Source: Schaalia radingae (GTDB lineage: Bacteria; Actinomycetota; Actinomycetes; Actinomycetales; Actinomycetaceae). Taken from it: DNA of 64,000 nucleotides. A program made the position numbers and the translations under genes. The stretch is taken from NCBI RefSeq assembly GCF_900106055.1, contig NZ_LT629792.1, positions 1,054,001 through 1,118,000 of the forward strand. The letters are read 5' to 3'. The notes below the pieces were generated by a model that had not been told where the DNA came from, did not search any database, and worked only from the letters and a program-made list of their open reading frames with translations. Positions 61,251 through 64,000 of this stretch are shown here, piece by piece. The stretch's first letter is position 1. The number at the start of each line of letters is the position of its first letter.

Positions 61251-64000
61251 TGCGCAGCGAGCGCATTGAAGCGCACCTGCGCAGTGCAGGCTTTCACGAT
61301 GCCCGCACCAGCGCGGACTATTTCAGGCAGCTTCCTGACAGTGCCGACATCTGGATGCGGGCAGCTCAGACCAGTGCCGATCCAGACCTGGTTGCCCTCC
61401 AGCTCGTGCGACTGCACGAAGCTGACCCGAATGCTCTGCGCCACGTACTCAACCACGGTGCGGCGCGCCAGCTTGCCGCCGTGATGGGCGCATCGCGTCC
61501 CCTCGGCGATTTTATTGTTGCCCACTCTGACGCCATTGACGCGGTGTGGGTCGAGGCACGTGATGCTCGCCAGGTCATCCTCGACGCTCTTGCCTCGGCT
61601 ACCGCAACAGCAGATGACCTGCGACGAGCGTACAGAAACGTGTTGATTTCGATTGCCGCCACTGACCTGACGGACTCCGACCCGGTTGGGCACTTGCCTG
61701 AGGTGGCTGCACGGCTGACTGATGCTGCTGACGCGGCGTTGGAAGGTGCCCTGTTGCTGGCACGGCGCCAGATCGACCCCGATCACACCGTCAAGTTCGC
61801 GATCATCGCTATGGGTAAGACGGGGGCGCGTGAACTGAACTATATTTCCGACGTTGACGTCATGTACGTGGTGGGCGTGCAGGAAGGCCAGTCAGAGCGC
61901 AGCGTTATTGAAATCGCCACGCGGCTGGCAGCGATGACCGCTCAGGCGTGTTCTGGTGCGGGCAGTGAGCCACCGCTGTGGGCAGTTGACGCCACGCTGC
62001 GGCCGGAAGGCCGTGACGGCGCGCTGGTCAGAACCGTCGAATCCTACGTCGCCTACTACCAGTCCTGGGCGCACACCTGGGAGTTCCAGGCACTGCTCAA
62101 AGCGCGCCCGGTGGCAGGGGATCGTCATGTCGGACAAGACTTCATTGACGCGATTACTCCATTTGTGTGGTCCGCCGCGGACCGCGAAGGGTTCGTGGAC
62201 AACGCCCGCACCTTGAGGCAACGCGCCGAAGCCCTGGTCCCGGCTGCGGACAGCGACCGGGAACTTAAACTCGGTGCCGGAGGACTTCGGGACGTCGAAT
62301 TTACGATTCAGCTGCTCCAGCTTGTTCACGGGCGCACAGACGAATCGATCCGTATTGCCGACACCGTCGGAGCAATCCGGGCACTGTCCGACGGAGGATA
62401 TGTTGCCCGAACGGATGCACGCGACCTGACGCACTGCTACTGCTTCCTGCGCACTGTTGAGCACCGGGCCCAGCTGGCACGCATGCGCAGAACACACATG
62501 ATCCCCTCATCAGGACACGAACTGCGGCGTATTGCCCGAGCGATGGGGCCGGAGCTCATGAGCGCGGAAAACCTCATCGACACCGTGGACGACGTGCGTG
62601 AGCGCGTCCGCAGGCTGCATGACGATATGTTCTACCGGCCGATTATCGCGGCCACCGCCCGCCTGACTCCCGACGAAGCCGCGCTGGATCTGGAGGCTGC
62701 CAAGGCTCGTTTGGCGGCGCTGGGGTATCTGGATCCTGCCGGAGCGCTCGGTCATATCAAAGCTCTGACACACGGCACGTCACGCCGTGCCACCATTCAA
62801 CGCCACCTGTTGCCTGTCTTTATGACGTGGCTTGGGCACGGAGCTGACCCTGACCTCGGGCTGTTGAACTTCCGTACCCTGTCCGAACGCATCGGCGATT
62901 CGCATTGGTACCTGTCGCTTCTGCGCGATTCAGGTCTGGCGGCCTCACGACTGTGCGAACTCTTACCGTCCTCACGCTGGGTTGCCTCCGCTCTTGCTGA
63001 GTTGCCTGAAGCAGTGCAGTGGCTTGACGGTGATGAGCAGCTCAAAGCGCGCGACCGTCAGCGCCTGATCAACGAGGTGGACGCGCTTATCTCGCGACAC
63101 AGCGACACTGAACAGGCCATGTGGCGCGTGCAGGCGGTACGTGTACGTGAAGTGACGCGCGCAGCCCTGGGAGATGCACTGGCACATGTTGCCCCTGTGC
63201 GAACCGCCATTGCGGACGCTTCGGATGTGGCGCTTCATGGCGCACTGACTATCGCGACTCGCCAGTGGAGCAGCGAGCACGCAGACGCGCAGCCGCCACG
63301 CCTGGCTTTTGTTGCGATGGGTTCATACGGCGGACGCGAATCCTCATTGATGTCCGACGCCGACATTATTGCCGTTCACGAGGGGGACGCCGGTGCCGCC
63401 GTTGACATCACCATGCGCGTGAAAAAGCTGCTCAGCTCTGTCCACGAGGGATCGGGGCTGAGCGTGGATATGGATCTGCGACCGGAAGGAAAATCCGGGC
63501 CAGTTTCGCGCACGGTGAGCTCCTATGAGGAGTATTACCAGCGGTGGGGATCAGTATGGGAACGTCAGGCACTGTTACGAGCCAGACCCGCAGCAGGTGA
63601 CGGGGAGCTGCTGGCCGACTTCTTTGCCGCCATTGATCCGATCCGCTACGATCAGTCACCCTCGGACGCTGATATCCAGCAGATTCGCCTGCTGAAAGCT
63701 CGAATGGAACGCGAGCGACTGCCTCGTGGCATTGAGCCGACGCGGCATGTCAAACTTGGCGTGGGGGGAATGAGCGACGTGGAGTGGGTCGTGCAGCTCA
63801 TGCAGATGCGTCACGTTCACAGCTGTGAGGAGCTGCGCACCACCTCCACGCAGCGCGCGCTGGCGGTCCTACGACACAGCAACCTGATCAGCGGAGAGGA
63901 CGCTGATGACCTGGATCGCGCGTGGAGTTTAGCTCGACGCATCCGTACGGGAAACGTGCTGGCAACCGGGCGCACATCCGGGGTCAAAATCGACGTGCTG
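61250..64000 (+). CDS. glnE: Bifunctional glutamine synthetase adenylyltransferase/adenylyl-removing enzyme, N-terminal 917 codons (3' truncated)
   Basis: The open frame runs without a stop to the end of the window. Two nucleotidyltransferase domains are visible: the adenylyl-removase domain with GKTGARELNYISDVDVMYV near residues 188-206, and the adenylyltransferase domain with GSYGGRESSLMSDADIIAV near 690-708. GlnE adds or removes AMP on the Tyr of GSI-beta according to PII state. TGATG overlap with glnA. The neighbour GS lacks the target Tyr, so its substrate must be encoded elsewhere. Family length is near 1000 residues, so 50-100 codons are probably missing. Confidence 0.95.
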   Translation, partial: MRSERIEAHLRSAGFHDARTSADYFRQLPDSADIWMRAAQTSADPDLVALQLVRLHEADPNALRHVLNHGAARQLAAVMGASRPLGDFIVAHSDAIDAVWVEARDARQVILDALASATATADDLRRAYRNVLISIAATDLTDSDPVGHLPEVAARLTDAADAALEGALLLARRQIDPDHTVKFAIIAMGKTGARELNYISDVDVMYVVGVQEGQSERSVIEIATRLAAMTAQACSGAGSEPPLWAVDATLRPEGRDGALVRTVESYVAYYQSWAHTWEFQALLKARPVAGDRHVGQDFIDAITPFVWSAADREGFVDNARTLRQRAEALVPAADSDRELKLGAGGLRDVEFTIQLLQLVHGRTDESIRIADTVGAIRALSDGGYVARTDARDLTHCYCFLRTVEHRAQLARMRRTHMIPSSGHELRRIARAMGPELMSAENLIDTVDDVRERVRRLHDDMFYRPIIAATARLTPDEAALDLEAAKARLAALGYLDPAGALGHIKALTHGTSRRATIQRHLLPVFMTWLGHGADPDLGLLNFRTLSERIGDSHWYLSLLRDSGLAASRLCELLPSSRWVASALAELPEAVQWLDGDEQLKARDRQRLINEVDALISRHSDTEQAMWRVQAVRVREVTRAALGDALAHVAPVRTAIADASDVALHGALTIATRQWSSEHADAQPPRLAFVAMGSYGGRESSLMSDADIIAVHEGDAGAAVDITMRVKKLLSSVHEGSGLSVDMDLRPEGKSGPVSRTVSSYEEYYQRWGSVWERQALLRARPAAGDGELLADFFAAIDPIRYDQSPSDADIQQIRLLKARMERERLPRGIEPTRHVKLGVGGMSDVEWVVQLMQMRHVHSCEELRTTSTQRALAVLRHSNLISGEDADDLDRAWSLARRIRTGNVLATGRTSGVKIDVL

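Noticed and set aside
1..64000. CRISPR arrays, prophage, insertion sequences, toxin-antitoxin or other defence genes.
   Set aside because: No regularly spaced repeats, transposase, integrase, or known defence gene families were recognised on either strand.

Overview
The window is a gene-dense stretch of a chromosome from a high-GC Gram-positive bacterium (Actinomycetota). The most likely home is the family Actinomycetaceae (Actinomyces, Schaalia, Trueperella or a relative); genus and species cannot be fixed from the sequence alone. Evidence is the set of actinobacterial hallmark genes (sepH; the DUF4193, DUF3710, DUF3159 and DUF3000 families; DUF5998; the ceoB/ceoC pair; the thrS-HIT-pgsA-patA-pimA block; a GSI-alpha glutamine synthetase beside glnE; the coproporphyrin-dependent heme genes; Corynebacterium-type glgA), a base composition near 58% GC in sampled lines, many GTG starts, and many starts that lack a Shine-Dalgarno sequence but sit 6-8 nt behind a TANNNT box.

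Layout. 1-10 kb: the 3' end of the principal sigma factor gene, a small zinc-binding-type protein, the two type IIA topoisomerase subunits parE and parC flanking a tandem pair of double-GNAT acetyltransferases, then DUF5998 with an alkaline-phosphatase-superfamily enzyme, and the cell division gene sepH. 10-18 kb: a run of conserved actinobacterial genes (DUF4193, DUF3710, OB-fold, DUF3159), a DUF222/HNH gene with an apparent N-terminal frameshift, a K+ module (two TrkA/Ceo proteins divergent from a KimA-like APC permease) and a TRAM-domain methyltransferase. 18-29.6 kb: aconitase, a PH-like membrane protein, a CLC protein, an S9 peptidase, dxs, an RNase D-like nuclease and DUF3000. 29.6-36 kb: the trehalose/glycogen-degrading genes treZ, treY and glgX. 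36.1-36.6 kb: five tRNA genes (Gly, Val, Gly, Cys, Val). 36.6-40.7 kb: a lower-GC DcuC-like transporter and AbgA-like amidohydrolase, then an MFS transporter. 40.7-52.6 kb: one long co-oriented block with terminal heme synthesis (cpfC, chdC), a probable peptidoglycan-bridge pair (ATP-grasp ligase and FemAB transferase), thrS, a HIT hydrolase, phosphatidylinositol mannoside synthesis (pgsA, patA, pimA), PrsW and NUDIX proteins. 52.7-64 kb: a cytoplasmic GH20 hexosaminidase, serB, the divergent glgC and glgA/glgM, then an operon of ABC ATPase, NfeD, SPFH protein, glnA and the start of glnE.

Most of the window is core chromosome. Large parts keep the gene order known from Mycobacterium tuberculosis (sigA to dxs1; thrS to Rv2609c; glnA2-glnE; nfeD-SPFH). 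No phage, insertion sequence, CRISPR array or defence island was seen. The points most worth a second look are the adjacent tRNA-independent and tRNA-dependent peptidoglycan-bridge enzymes overlapping thrS, the systematic leaderless-promoter pattern, the low-GC cassette next to the tRNA cluster, the HNH frameshift, and several sequence-level signatures in single proteins.
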